Assembly (NCBI RefSeq): GCF_002797975.1
Contig: NZ_PGET01000001.1
Location: forward strand, 4,762,001-4,826,000
DNA from: [Clostridium] celerecrescens 18A
GTDB lineage: Bacteria; Bacillota; Clostridia; Lachnospirales; Lachnospiraceae
Direction of reading: 5' to 3'
DNA: 64,000 nt
This document shows positions 52,234 through 61,200 of the stretch, piece after piece; the stretch's first letter is position 1, and each line of letters opens with the position of its first letter. The notes under the pieces were generated by a model. That model saw nothing but the letters and a program-made list of their open reading frames with translations. It did not search any database and was not told the DNA's origin. Both the position numbers and the translations under genes were made by a program.

Positions 52234-53271
52234 ATGAAGCATTTGATTGACAAGCTGTATGAAACTCATAACCTGGATAAGGACGAGTTCATCTACCTGC
52301 TGGAAAATTATGATAAAGAAGACAGTGAATATTTATTTTCCCTGGCAAGGACCTACAGTCAGGATCATTATGAGAAGGAAGTTTATATCAGGGGACTGAT
52401 CGAATTTACAAATTACTGCAAAAATGACTGTTATTACTGCGGCATAAGAAGAGGCAATAAAAATGCCAGCCGGTACCGGTTAAGCAAGGAAGAGATCCTT
52501 TCCTGCTGTGAGTCCGGGTTTGGACTGGGCTTTCGTACCTTTGTGCTTCAGGGGGGAGAAGACCCTGCATTTACAGATGAGGTAATGGTGGATATTATTA
52601 AAACCATCCGGGAGGAATATCCGGATTGTGCCATCACCCTTTCCATAGGGGAAAAAACCTATGACCAGTATTTGAAATATTATGAGGCGGGAGCAAACCG
52701 CTACCTCCTCCGCCATGAAACAGCGGATGAGGAACATTATTCCCGTCTTCATCCGGATTCCCTGTCCTTAGAAAACCGGAAGGAATGCTTAAGGAATTTA
52801 AAAAAGATCGGCTATCAGGTGGGCACCGGGTTCATGGTAGGTTCCCCCTACCAGACCGCAAAGTGTCTGGCTGAAGATTTGGAGTTTATCAGAGAACTGT
52901 CTCCCCAGATGGTGGGCATTGGGCCCTTTATTCCTCATAAGGATACGCCATTTGCTGATTTCCCGGCGGGAAGTGTTGACCTCACCCTGTTTCTCATAGG
53001 GATTTTAAGGTTGATGCTGCCGAATGCACTGCTGCCTTCCACCACAGCATTAGGAACTCTTGACCCCAAGGGAAGGGAAAAAGGCATCCTGTCAGGAGCC
53101 AATGTTCTGATGCCTAATTTGTCTCCTATTGGTGTCCGGAAGAAATACGAATTATATGACAATAAGATCTGTACCGGAGAGGAAGCTGCAGAATGTAATG
53201 TCTGTCTGAGAAACCGTGTTGCCTCCATTGGTTATAACGTGGTGGAAAAAAGAGGCGATTATAAAGAATAG
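52234..53271 (+). CDS. hydE: [FeFe]-hydrogenase H-cluster radical SAM maturase HydE
   Basis: This radical SAM enzyme helps build the dithiolate bridge of the [FeFe]-hydrogenase H-cluster. It has 345 residues. The CX3CX2C cluster motif is TNYCKNDCYYCGIRRG (about 60-75). The TIM barrel follows (TFVLQGGEDPAF, YLLRHETADEEHY, VGTGFMVGSPYQT), then GIGPFIPHKDTPF and the C-terminal TTALGTLDPKGREKG. AAGGAGTAAAG precedes ATG 52234; a longer frame from 52180 overlaps the VOC stop and is unlikely. HydF, HydG and hydrogenase are not in this window; HydE genes are often separate in Clostridia. Confidence 0.92.
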   Translation: MKHLIDKLYETHNLDKDEFIYLLENYDKEDSEYLFSLARTYSQDHYEKEVYIRGLIEFTNYCKNDCYYCGIRRGNKNASRYRLSKEEILSCCESGFGLGFRTFVLQGGEDPAFTDEVMVDIIKTIREEYPDCAITLSIGEKTYDQYLKYYEAGANRYLLRHETADEEHYSRLHPDSLSLENRKECLRNLKKIGYQVGTGFMVGSPYQTAKCLAEDLEFIRELSPQMVGIGPFIPHKDTPFADFPAGSVDLTLFLIGILRLMLPNALLPSTTALGTLDPKGREKGILSGANVLMPNLSPIGVRKKYELYDNKICTGEEAAECNVCLRNRVASIGYNVVEKRGDYKE

Positions 53272-53346
53272 CTGGAAATGCTCATTCTCTGGAGGATATG
53301 ATCCAAGAAGGAGATATTTGATTATCATTTCCTGATTAACATTATA

Positions 53347-53390
53347 AAACCGCTTATTATACCTGTGAAGATAATAAGCGGTTTATTCTA
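53347..53390. terminator. Terminator between convergent hydE and duplicated-domain gene
   Basis: A perfect 14-bp stem, AAACCGCTTATTAT (53347-53360) with the complement at 53371-53384; loop ACCTGTGAAG. The T-rich flank suits both directions. Confidence 0.85.
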
Positions 53391-53401
53391 TCTCAGAAAG
53401 G

Positions 53402-53998
53402 TTAAATCTGTTGAATGCGATAAGCTGTGGACTGTGGAGGAATGCTGGCGGTCTGGAAGTTGGCATGGTCGACCCTTACTAACTGTCCAGGCTGAAGGGA
53501 GCTGAAGAGAATAGGATTATTATTCCGATCCAGGATTTCTGTAGCGCGGGAAACAATAAATCTCATCTGGTCCGTCACATCATCAGGATTGCCGGTGTCT
53601 AGGAAGCCATTTACAACATCCACGGAGACGATCCGGTCCGTGGTTACGCGGTGCGCAGGCGTTTGCACGAATGCAACGATCCGGAAAGCCTTTGTTTGAG
53701 GGGGAATGCTCCTTGTCATGGCAGCGGAGAACTCGGCATTTAACCACATCCCCTTCCTGACAGTGCACAGGCTGATAGAGTCGCCGAATTGATTGACTAA
53801 GATTGTGTCCCAATCAACGTTCAATTGCAGGAGTTCAAGATTGATCATTTCATTCCGGCCGGGAGCTGCGTAGGAAACCAGGACATAACCAGTTCTGCTG
53901 TTGGAAGTAAAAACATCTTCTACTAGTGCATTTTCAATGCGCAGGATGCTCCCGTCTTCGCTGATGGTTCCTCTCCTGCCTGCAGTGGTATTACTCAT
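53402..53998 (-). CDS. Self-duplicated protein of unknown function
   Basis: I do not recognise a family. The protein has about 198 residues and no signal peptide or membrane segment. Its two halves look related: GMWLNAEFSAAMTRSIPPQTKAFRIVAF (about 105-132) aligns with GQLVRVDHANFQTASIPPQSTAYRIQQI at the C-terminus (same Gly, SIPPQ, A-x-RI), and each half begins with a short beta-rich stretch (RGTISEDGSILRIEN; RVTTDRIVSVDVVN). The composition is polar with few Cys. GGGGGA precedes the ATG at 53998 on the minus strand. It is convergent with hydE across a terminator. Confidence 0.75.
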   Translation of the reverse strand: MSNTTAGRRGTISEDGSILRIENALVEDVFTSNSRTGYVLVSYAAPGRNEMINLELLQLNVDWDTILVNQFGDSISLCTVRKGMWLNAEFSAAMTRSIPPQTKAFRIVAFVQTPAHRVTTDRIVSVDVVNGFLDTGNPDDVTDQMRFIVSRATEILDRNNNPILFSSLQPGQLVRVDHANFQTASIPPQSTAYRIQQI

Positions 53999-54259
53999 AT
54001 AAATCCCCCTAAATAGCATGTGAATTATTTAATATTATAAGCTGTTGCTGTAAAATATTACTATAGATGTGCTTAGAAGCAATAATCTTTGTTCACAGCG
54101 TGGAAACAGGGGCTGTAAAGAAAAATTCATGAATTTTAGCAGTGATTATTTCCAGGAACAAGCGACATTTTATCATGAATGTGATATACTGTTTTTTAAG
54201 TGTATCTTTCGAAAAGCATGGGACCGTTAAATTGATTAACTGGAAAGAAGGGATTTTCC

Positions 54260-54571
54260 ATTAAAAGGTACGATAAGTTAGTCAGGGACAGGATACCTGA
54301 AGTAATTGAAGCAAAAGGTAAGAGAGCGGTATGCCGTATTCTGTCTGATGAAGAATATATGATGGAGCTGGAAGAAAAGCTTAACGAAGAGGTAAAGGAA
54401 TATCTGGAGGATAAGAGCCTGGAAGAGATGGCAGATGTGCTGGAAGTGTTATATTCTATTTGCAGTGCCAGAGGATATACAAAGGCGGAACTGGAGGCAG
54501 AGCGGAAAAAAAAGGCAAAAGACAGGGGCGGATTTAATAACAGAATTTTTCTGGAATATGTGGATGAGTAA
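54260..54571 (+). CDS. Phosphoribosyl-ATP pyrophosphohydrolase-like (MazG-fold) protein with ATT start
   Basis: This NTP-pyrophosphohydrolase-like protein has about 104 residues. The frame opens after TGA at 54233 and reads IKRYDKLVRDRIPEVIEAKGK, the usual family N-terminus with Ile where Met is expected. LEEKLNEEVKEYLE and SLEEMADVLEVLY hold the acidic metal-binding residues (ExxE...ExxD). AGAAGGG stands 7 bases before the ATT codon at 54260, and no ATG, GTG or TTG exists between the upstream stop and the conserved motif; the first ATG (54359) would cut off a conserved third of the protein. So ATT is the likely start, or the gene has lost its start codon. Confidence 0.75.
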   Translation: MKRYDKLVRDRIPEVIEAKGKRAVCRILSDEEYMMELEEKLNEEVKEYLEDKSLEEMADVLEVLYSICSARGYTKAELEAERKKKAKDRGGFNNRIFLEYVDE

Positions 54572-54628
54572 ATGAAAAGCGCTTACTTGATATGAAAAAT
54601 ATACATTCCAAAAAAGGAGGAATGCGTT

Positions 54629-56152
54629 ATCAGGCGGAAATACGCAATATTTCTATCCACAATTATCAGCATTATCTGCGCTGTCATGGTATGCTTTTAT
54701 TTATTTTCTATTGCCAAGGTCGGAGATATTTATATTGAAAAATCAGAAGAAGCAATCTATAACATTAAGAAAGATTTTCTAAAGGATACGGTCAATAACC
54801 TGATTTCCGAAATAGGATTAAGGCGGGCTGCTAAATCGTCACACATGGAAGCCTTTATATCCAGAACATCTGATATCATTAATATGAAAAAGGATCTTCC
54901 GGACTCTGAATTCAATGATTTCTTTATCGGTTTTTTCCGGGATAATCCGGATTATAATTTTTTGACCGTGATCGTATGGGATAATGCGGCAAATAAAGTA
55001 ACTTATGACCCGGGAAATCTGGCAGGAAACACCTGGAAGGATACTCTTAAGGCCAATACCTCCGGTTTATCCTCCTACCGTGTTTTCATTCACGGAGATT
55101 ATTCATTCCTCTTTGGAATCACCAGGAACTACGTGGATGAGCTTGTTAAGGCGGACATTGCCGGTGTGATCAGGAATTCTAAATTTGACGGAAATTCCTA
55201 CATCTGGGTGAATGAGATTAAGAATTATCAGGGAGGTAAAAATTATGCCATCCGAAGGATCCATCCCAACATGCCGGAGACGGAAGGAATCTATCTTTCG
55301 ACGGATATGACTGATATCGCAGGAAATTATCCATATTTGACCGAGCTTCAGGGAATTATTAAGGATGGAGAGCTGTTTTCCTCTTATTATTTCAAGGAAC
55401 CAGGCAGTGATAAGGTATCCAGGAAGCTGTCTTATGCAAAGCTATATAAGGATTATAACTGGGTGGTCGCCATGGGAGTGTATCTTGATGATCTTCAGCC
55501 ATATGTTGACCAGACCAATCAGGAAAGCAAAGTGCTGGTATCCAGGATCACCCTTCTTTTGGTTTTACTGCTCATTGTTATATTAATCGTCAGCCTGTTT
55601 TCTGTTTCCTTATTGGAAAAGATATATTACCGCCATGCAAAAAGGGCAATGGAATCTGAGCTTAACCAGGATGCCCTTACAAAGGCTGGGAGCAGGAGAA
55701 GCGGGACCAATGATTTGACCAATGCTTTTAAGGAGTTTAAACGGACAGGCTTAAGCCCTGGAATCATGATGTGCGATTTAGATCATTTTAAAGGGATCAA
55801 TGATAGATACGGCCATTCCACAGGGGATATGGCTTTGGCGGAATTTGTTAATGTAATGAAATGCACCTTAAGAAGTACGGACAAGATCATCCGCTGGGGC
55901 GGTGATGAATTTATCATCATTCTTTATGGTATGGAAGAGAAGCATGTACTGGATTTTGGAAGCAAGTTTTTGACTTCTGTATCTTCTTTGAAAATACTGG
56001 ACCAACATGAGGAGATCGGGATCACCGTATCCATCGGCTTTTCCTTCTTTAAGGAAGAAGATGAAGATTTTAACGATGCATTAAAGCGGGCGGATGAGGC
56101 CCTTTATAAGTCAAAGTCAGAAGGACGGAATCAGGCCAATCTTATTTTATAG
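54629..56152 (+). CDS. Membrane GGDEF protein with extracellular sensor, ATC start
   Basis: This predicted diguanylate cyclase has about 507 residues. An N-terminal helix (YAIFLSTIISIICAVMV), a CACHE-like extracellular domain (about 30-290, with YLSTDMTD), a second helix near residue 310 and a GGDEF domain (DQDALTKAGSRRS-like start, RWGGDEFIIIL) are visible, and the motif is intact. A perfect AAGGAGG (54614-54620) lies 8 bases before ATC at 54629. No ATG, GTG or TTG is in frame between the upstream stop at 54593 and ATG 54686, which would remove the membrane helix start. ATC is thus the probable start. Confidence 0.82.
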   Translation: MRRKYAIFLSTIISIICAVMVCFYLFSIAKVGDIYIEKSEEAIYNIKKDFLKDTVNNLISEIGLRRAAKSSHMEAFISRTSDIINMKKDLPDSEFNDFFIGFFRDNPDYNFLTVIVWDNAANKVTYDPGNLAGNTWKDTLKANTSGLSSYRVFIHGDYSFLFGITRNYVDELVKADIAGVIRNSKFDGNSYIWVNEIKNYQGGKNYAIRRIHPNMPETEGIYLSTDMTDIAGNYPYLTELQGIIKDGELFSSYYFKEPGSDKVSRKLSYAKLYKDYNWVVAMGVYLDDLQPYVDQTNQESKVLVSRITLLLVLLLIVILIVSLFSVSLLEKIYYRHAKRAMESELNQDALTKAGSRRSGTNDLTNAFKEFKRTGLSPGIMMCDLDHFKGINDRYGHSTGDMALAEFVNVMKCTLRSTDKIIRWGGDEFIIILYGMEEKHVLDFGSKFLTSVSSLKILDQHEEIGITVSIGFSFFKEEDEDFNDALKRADEALYKSKSEGRNQANLIL

Positions 56153-56275
56153 AAAATATGACCGGGAAAGGGGAAGATGCATAGGAGAGAGCTTTTATAT
56201 CCGCCTTTTTCATCAGCCGCCGCAGGAGGCAGTAGCAAAACGCTTAAAGCTATGCAATCCGCAATTTCAAACTTT

Positions 56276-56299
56276 CCGCCAATATGTCCTTATTGGCGG
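56276..56299 (+). terminator. Hairpin after the GGDEF gene
   Basis: A perfect 9-bp stem CCGCCAATA/TATTGGCGG with loop TGTCCT, without a T-run. Two short open frames across this region (56094-56380) have no supporting features. Confidence 0.4.
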
Positions 56300-56396
56300 A
56301 CCGGCTACGGTGCGGAACAGGAAAACCATGGGAAAGCTTTATGCTCTGGTGATGGCCAGGATATCCGGGGAGTAGCCTGACTGTAAAAGTAACGGC

Positions 56397-57563
56397 TTAT
56401 GTAATGCTTTTTAAAGTTGGGGCAGGATCAGGCAGGGCGGTGGCAGTTTCCATATTTAAAAGATACATATGGTTAAACTTTTCGATGGCCGCCTTTTTTT
56501 GTTCCATAAGGGAATGGGAATACACATTAAGGGTAATGGACACGCTGGAATGTCCCAATAGTTCGCTGATGGTTTTTACATCCACCCCCAGCTCAAGGGC
56601 CCTGGTGGCAAAGGTATGGCGGATGGCATGAAACTTACGGTCCTGCACATGAGCTTCTTTTAATAGTTTCTTATAAAGCTTTTGAAAGCAGCGGGGATCT
56701 AAGGGAGTATCCCCTTCTGAAAAGATATAATGGTCCGGGCTGGCATGAGAAAATCCCCGCTCTTCTGACATTTTTAACAGAAAATCCGGCAGGGGAATTT
56801 TTCTTAAAGATTTGCGGCTTTTCGGAGCTCCTACCTGCAGGGATGTTTTGGTTTCACTCTCTTCAAAATGTTTGATTCTGGATACGGTCCGTGCAATGGA
56901 CAGGGTGCCGGCCTCCATATCAATATCTCCCCATTTAAGGGAACACAATTCACCAAGGCGGATGCCTGTATAAAATGACAGAATAATCCCTGCCGCACGC
57001 TTGTCTTTGGAATTCAGTGCCGCATTTTCTATGAGCCTCTGCTCTTTTAAGGAAAAGACTTTAACCTCCTTGTCCTCCGGCTTTGGAACTTTCACCTGTT
57101 CAATAATCGAAAAACCCTCTGGATCCCCCTTTAAGATTTCTTTTAAAGCTATTTTAAAGATGGTAAGATTTTTCTTCTTGGATGAATCTGCCAGACTGGT
57201 ATTTTCTCTTATGGCCTTAACAAAGCAAAGAACAGAATCTTCCGTAATTTTCCGACTCTTTTCCTCTTTAAAAAAAGGAATCACATATTTATTCATGCAT
57301 CGGTAATAGCTTTCATAAGTAGAGGGTTTTACCCGAAGGGCGGCATCCTCCAGCCAAGCCTCAAATAAGCAGCAGACATCGCTTCCATTCCAGGTAGGCT
57401 TCTGTCCAACGGATTCCTGGATTTCCTGGTGATTTTTCATCTTTTCTTTTACGCCTTTGTAGGTTCGGGAGTAGAAATACCGATACGTTCCATCCGATTT
57501 TAAACTCCTGCCTTCCCAGCGGCCGTCCTTGCGTTTGTATATATTTTCTCCTCTTCGCGGCAT
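56397..57563 (-). CDS. Tyrosine recombinase (phage-type integrase)
   Basis: This site-specific recombinase has 388 residues. An AP2-like arm-binding start (RRGENIYKRKDGRWEGRSL), a core-binding SAM-like domain (about 60-170) and a catalytic domain are present. The active residues are visible: Arg in TGIRLGELCSLKW, HAIRHTFATRAL, LLGHSSVSITLNVY (His and the nucleophilic Tyr). It is of Tn916/phage type, but no xis, relaxase or phage gene accompanies it and no tRNA is adjacent, so it may be a relic or a self-contained locus. GGAG precedes the ATG. Neighbours are a GGDEF gene and a P-type ATPase. Confidence 0.88.
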   Translation of the reverse strand: MPRRGENIYKRKDGRWEGRSLKSDGTYRYFYSRTYKGVKEKMKNHQEIQESVGQKPTWNGSDVCCLFEAWLEDAALRVKPSTYESYYRCMNKYVIPFFKEEKSRKITEDSVLCFVKAIRENTSLADSSKKKNLTIFKIALKEILKGDPEGFSIIEQVKVPKPEDKEVKVFSLKEQRLIENAALNSKDKRAAGIILSFYTGIRLGELCSLKWGDIDMEAGTLSIARTVSRIKHFEESETKTSLQVGAPKSRKSLRKIPLPDFLLKMSEERGFSHASPDHYIFSEGDTPLDPRCFQKLYKKLLKEAHVQDRKFHAIRHTFATRALELGVDVKTISELLGHSSVSITLNVYSHSLMEQKKAAIEKFNHMYLLNMETATALPDPAPTLKSIT

Positions 57564-57861
57564 TGTACAATACTCCTTTGCTTATCATATAGTTATTATA
57601 TGACGTTTCTAATAACGGCAAATAATCCAAATATTACCAGATAAATTATAAAATCCACAGAAGCCTCTGCATTGGTAAATAAATACCGATATACAGGCGC
57701 ATTAAACTAGCGCCCGTCCATTGTTGTTAATATAAATGTACCGTTGATTGATCCAAAAACAGTCTTTTTCGCTTGTGCTTTTTACGCCGTCTATTGGGAC
57801 GGTTTTTTTTATTGCTATTTTATTTTCATTGGGGAATCATAATAAAGAAAGGATGATTCCA

Positions 57862-60507
57862 ATGAAATTCATGAGAAAAAAAACAATCAGCACACAGATC
57901 CAGAAAAACAGAAACGACACGGAAAAAAAGCTCAGAGCTTATGCGTTCCTTGAGAAAGAAAATCTCTTGTCATCCCTTTCTGTCTCACACAACGGCCTTA
58001 CCAATGAGGAGGCCTTAGAAAGGCAGAATGAATTCGGAGCAAATGTAATCACGGCAGGAAAAAAAGATACAACGCTCCACAGGCTCAGAGAGGCAGTTAT
58101 TAATCACTTTAACGTAATTTTACTTGTCATTGCGGCTGTTAATTATTTTACAGATGTTATCGCTTCCTCAAGGCCTGATTATCTAACTGTTTCCATCATC
58201 ATTTTTCTGGTGATTGTCTCAAGTCTGATTGCCTTTGTCCAGAGTCAGCGTTCTAATGCCGCCGCGGAAAAGCTTTCAGAGATGATTTCCAACAAAGCAG
58301 ATGTGTGGAGAGGTGGAAAACTTACTGAAATCCCCATGGATGAAGTGGTTCCGGGAGACATAGTAAAGCTATCGGCAGGTCACATGCTTCCGGCAGATGT
58401 GCGCTTCCTGACCACCAAAGACACCTTTTTGGCTCAGGCGGCCCTTACTGGTGAGTCTGCTCCTGTGGAGAAATTCGCTGACGGGGACAATAATCCCGGT
58501 GATGCTTTGACGGATTTGAAAAACATCGGCTTTATGGGGTCTAATGTGGTAAGCGGAAGCGCCACAGCAGTGGTTCTGGAGACCGGTAATAACACGTATT
58601 TCGGCTCCATGGCTCAATCTCTGTCAGGTGACAGAGCCAAGACCAGCTTTGAACGGGGGGTAGAGTCTGTCAGTGGACTTCTGGTACGAAGGATGCTTGT
58701 CATGATCCCGGTGGTATTTTTCATTAACGGCATTGCAAAAGGAGACTGGGCAGAGGCCCTTCTTTTTGCCATCAGTATCGCTGTAGGTCTTACGCCGGAA
58801 ATGCTGCCCATGATTATGACCTCCACCCTGGCAAAGGGAGCAGTGTCCATGTCCAGGCACAAAGTAATTGTCCGCACTCTTGGAGCCATACAGACCTTTG
58901 GGGAGATGGATGTGCTCTGCACCGATAAGACAGGGACCCTGACCGAAGATAAGGTGGTTCTGGAAAGATACATGAATCTAAAAGGGGAGGAGGATACCAG
59001 AATCCTGCGCCATGCTTATTTAAACAGCTATTTTCAAACCGGCCTTAAGAATCTTATTGATCTGGCGATCATAAACCGTGCCCAACAGAACGGACTGGAG
59101 CCTGTTTTAAGTTCTTACAGCCGCATTGATGAAATTCCTTTTGATTTCACGCGGCGCCGGATGAGCGTGGTTTTGACCGACCAAAAGGGAAAACTCCAGC
59201 TGATTACTAAGGGAGCGGTGGAAGAAATCCTGGAGATCTCATCCTTTGTGGAGATGAACGGGAACGTTCTTCCAATGGATGAGGAAACCCGGCGTATCGC
59301 CATGGCGACCTATGAAAAGTATAATAACGATGGTCTGCGGATCATTGCCGTTGCCCAGAAGAACGAGGTTCCCGGCATAGGGGTATTCAGCGTGGACGAT
59401 GAGCGGGATATGGTTTTAATAGGCTTTATCGGCTTTCTTGACCCGCCAAAGGAGAGTGCAGGCACCGCCATTGCCGCCCTTTACGACCATGGGGTGAGAA
59501 CGGTCGTCCTCACCGGAGACAGCGAGGGCGTGGCAGCAAAGGTATGCAGCAAAGTGGGCGTAGATGCTTCCAACATGATGACAGGCCGGGATGTGGAACA
59601 GATGGATGACAAAGAGCTTTTACAGGCAGCAGGCATATGTAATTTGTTTGCAAAATTATCTCCCTCCCAGAAGGAGCGGGTAGTAAAAGCATTTCAGAGC
59701 GCAGGCCATACGGTAGGGTATATGGGAGACGGCATCAATGATGCGCCGCCCCTGCACCAGGCTGATGTGGGGATTTCCATTGACAGTGCCGTGGATATTG
59801 CAAAGGAAACCGCCGATATCATTCTTCTGGAAAAGGATTTGATGGTTTTGGAGGAAGGCGTCATAGAAGGACGCCGCACGTTTGGTAATATCATCAAATA
59901 TATTAAGATGGCAGCAAGCGGGAATTTCGGAAACATGATTTCCGTCATAGTTGCCAGCCTGCTCCTGCCGTTTCTTCCCATGCTGCCGGTGCAGATATTG
60001 ACCCAAAACCTGCTGTGCGATTTTTCCCAGATGGGCATACCCTTTGATGATGTGGATAAGGAATATTTAAAAAAGCCCCATAAATGGGAAACAAAGTCCA
60101 TTAAATCCTTTATGACTTTTTTTGGCCCTCTTAGCTCAATTTTTGATATCTTGTGTTATGCAGTTATGTGGTGGGCCATTGGCGCCAATAAGGTGGAGCT
60201 TTCCCCATTGTTTCATTGCGGCTGGTTCGTATTCGGAACCATATCACAGGTACTGGTCATCCACTTGATCCGCACGGAGAAGCTGCCCTTTGTGCAAAGC
60301 ATGCCTTCCATGCCCCTGTTCCTATCAACATTTATAGTTGCGGTCCTTGCACTGGTCATTGGATTTACAGGTCTTTCCGTTGGTTTAGATATGTACCGTC
60401 TGCCGGTACAGTTCGTTCCATGGCTTGCTTTGATTCTGATCGGCTATCTTGCAGCCGTTCAGATGATGAAAAAAGTATATATACACCGATATAAAGAATG
60501 GATGTAA
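57862..60507 (+). CDS. mgtA: Magnesium-translocating P-type ATPase
   Basis: This P3B-type ATPase has about 881 residues and pumps Mg2+ into the cell in relatives. TGES occurs in LTGESAPVEK (actuator), phosphorylation motif DKTGTLTEDK (Asp near 355), nucleotide-domain EIPFDFTRRRMSV, TGDSEGVAAKVC and GDGINDAPPLHQADVGISID (hinge), and about ten membrane segments. I chose ATG 57862, after GAAAGGATG; an open frame from 57748 would add 38 unconserved residues. The upstream 300 bases show no M-box-like fold that I can recognise. It ends before a terminator and a convergent DtxR-family gene. Confidence 0.9.
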   Translation: MKFMRKKTISTQIQKNRNDTEKKLRAYAFLEKENLLSSLSVSHNGLTNEEALERQNEFGANVITAGKKDTTLHRLREAVINHFNVILLVIAAVNYFTDVIASSRPDYLTVSIIIFLVIVSSLIAFVQSQRSNAAAEKLSEMISNKADVWRGGKLTEIPMDEVVPGDIVKLSAGHMLPADVRFLTTKDTFLAQAALTGESAPVEKFADGDNNPGDALTDLKNIGFMGSNVVSGSATAVVLETGNNTYFGSMAQSLSGDRAKTSFERGVESVSGLLVRRMLVMIPVVFFINGIAKGDWAEALLFAISIAVGLTPEMLPMIMTSTLAKGAVSMSRHKVIVRTLGAIQTFGEMDVLCTDKTGTLTEDKVVLERYMNLKGEEDTRILRHAYLNSYFQTGLKNLIDLAIINRAQQNGLEPVLSSYSRIDEIPFDFTRRRMSVVLTDQKGKLQLITKGAVEEILEISSFVEMNGNVLPMDEETRRIAMATYEKYNNDGLRIIAVAQKNEVPGIGVFSVDDERDMVLIGFIGFLDPPKESAGTAIAALYDHGVRTVVLTGDSEGVAAKVCSKVGVDASNMMTGRDVEQMDDKELLQAAGICNLFAKLSPSQKERVVKAFQSAGHTVGYMGDGINDAPPLHQADVGISIDSAVDIAKETADIILLEKDLMVLEEGVIEGRRTFGNIIKYIKMAASGNFGNMISVIVASLLLPFLPMLPVQILTQNLLCDFSQMGIPFDDVDKEYLKKPHKWETKSIKSFMTFFGPLSSIFDILCYAVMWWAIGANKVELSPLFHCGWFVFGTISQVLVIHLIRTEKLPFVQSMPSMPLFLSTFIVAVLALVIGFTGLSVGLDMYRLPVQFVPWLALILIGYLAAVQMMKKVYIHRYKEWM

Positions 60508-60523
60508 CGACCTCCAATCATAG

Positions 60524-60563
60524 AAAGAGCAGCCGGCCTGTTTCGCCTGACTGCTCTTTTTGC
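60524..60563. terminator. Terminator between mgtA and the DtxR-family gene
   Basis: AAAGAGCAG (60524-60532) pairs with CTGCTCTTT (60551-60559), with a T-run after it; works for mgtA and probably in reverse. Confidence 0.8.
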
Positions 60564-60571
60564 TTTCTCTT

Positions 60572-60946
60572 TTATGCTTCTCCTTCACCATTCACATGAG
60601 CTTTAATGGCTGCAAAGCTTTCCGCGCTTATTACGTGCTCGACCCGGCATGCATCCTCCAGTGCGGTCTTAGGAGTCACCCCAAGGGCAATCAGCCACTC
60701 CGAAAGCAAGGTGTGGCGTTCGTATATCTTTTCTGCGATTTCAAGCCCTTTTTCCTGCAAAGTGATGTGACCGTTTTCGTCTATCCCGATGTACCCGTTT
60801 TCCCGGAGGTTTTTCATTGCCACGCTGACGCTTGGTTTGGAAAAGTCCAGTTCTTCGGCAATGTCTATGGAGCGCACATAGCCATTGCGCTTCTTTAGCA
60901 TCAGGATCGTTTCCAGATAATTTTCTGCAGATTCCTGTATCCTCAT
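60572..60946 (-). CDS. DtxR/MntR-family metal-dependent regulator
   Basis: This regulator has 124 residues. The winged helix is MRIQESAENYLETILMLKKRNGYVRSIDIAEELDFSKPSVSVAMKNLRENGYI in pattern, then HITLQEKGLEIAEKIYERHTLLSEWLIALGV with the dimer-interface Glu/His metal positions and ALEDACRVEHVISAESF. The C-terminal SH3 domain is missing, which makes it short like MntR. Regulated metal (Mn or Fe) is not determined; the mgtA gene is convergent, not in its operon. GAGGGTGATG precedes the start. Confidence 0.87.
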   Translation of the reverse strand: MRIQESAENYLETILMLKKRNGYVRSIDIAEELDFSKPSVSVAMKNLRENGYIGIDENGHITLQEKGLEIAEKIYERHTLLSEWLIALGVTPKTALEDACRVEHVISAESFAAIKAHVNGEGEA

Positions 60947-61039
60947 ATCATCACCCTCTTTCCTGCTTTCATTGGATATTCCTTTATTTTAACATGGACC
61001 GGCACAACTTTTCAAGATGACTTCTTCTTATATTATTTT

Positions 61040-61116
61040 GTTACCTGTTTATTTTGGTTACAAAAAAACTATGTTACCATTTTTTTGTTGAAATATGTCA
61101 AATTTTTTATTATAAT
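61040..61116 (+). promoter_or_regulatory. Promoter with three upstream GTTAC repeats
   Basis: TTGAAA (61088-61093), a 17-bp spacer and TATAAT (61111-61116) form a strong promoter. Three copies of GTTAC(C/A) lie at 61040, 61057 and 61073 (17- and 16-bp spacing), 15 bp before the -35. Such iterons suggest an activator binding site on one helix face region every 1.5 turns. Confidence 0.65.
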
Positions 61117-61200
61117 GTATTATGGTTGACTTTATCATTTTGCAGATGCCCTTAGGGCGAAGCAATCGGGCTGTGCATACAAAGATATGGGGGGAGGCAT

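Noticed and set aside
53999..54180. Possible sporulation promoter before the duplicated-domain gene
   Set aside because: CATGCTATTT is only a loose match to sigma-E/K -10 patterns and no good -35 is present.
56094..56380. Two short open frames between the GGDEF gene and the integrase
   Set aside because: No ribosome site with conserved sequence; one overlaps the GGDEF 3' end and both span a hairpin.
57564..57861. Possible Mg-sensing riboswitch before mgtA
   Set aside because: Only a small GGCGC/GCGCC dyad is seen; no M-box or ykoK-like conserved core is recognised.
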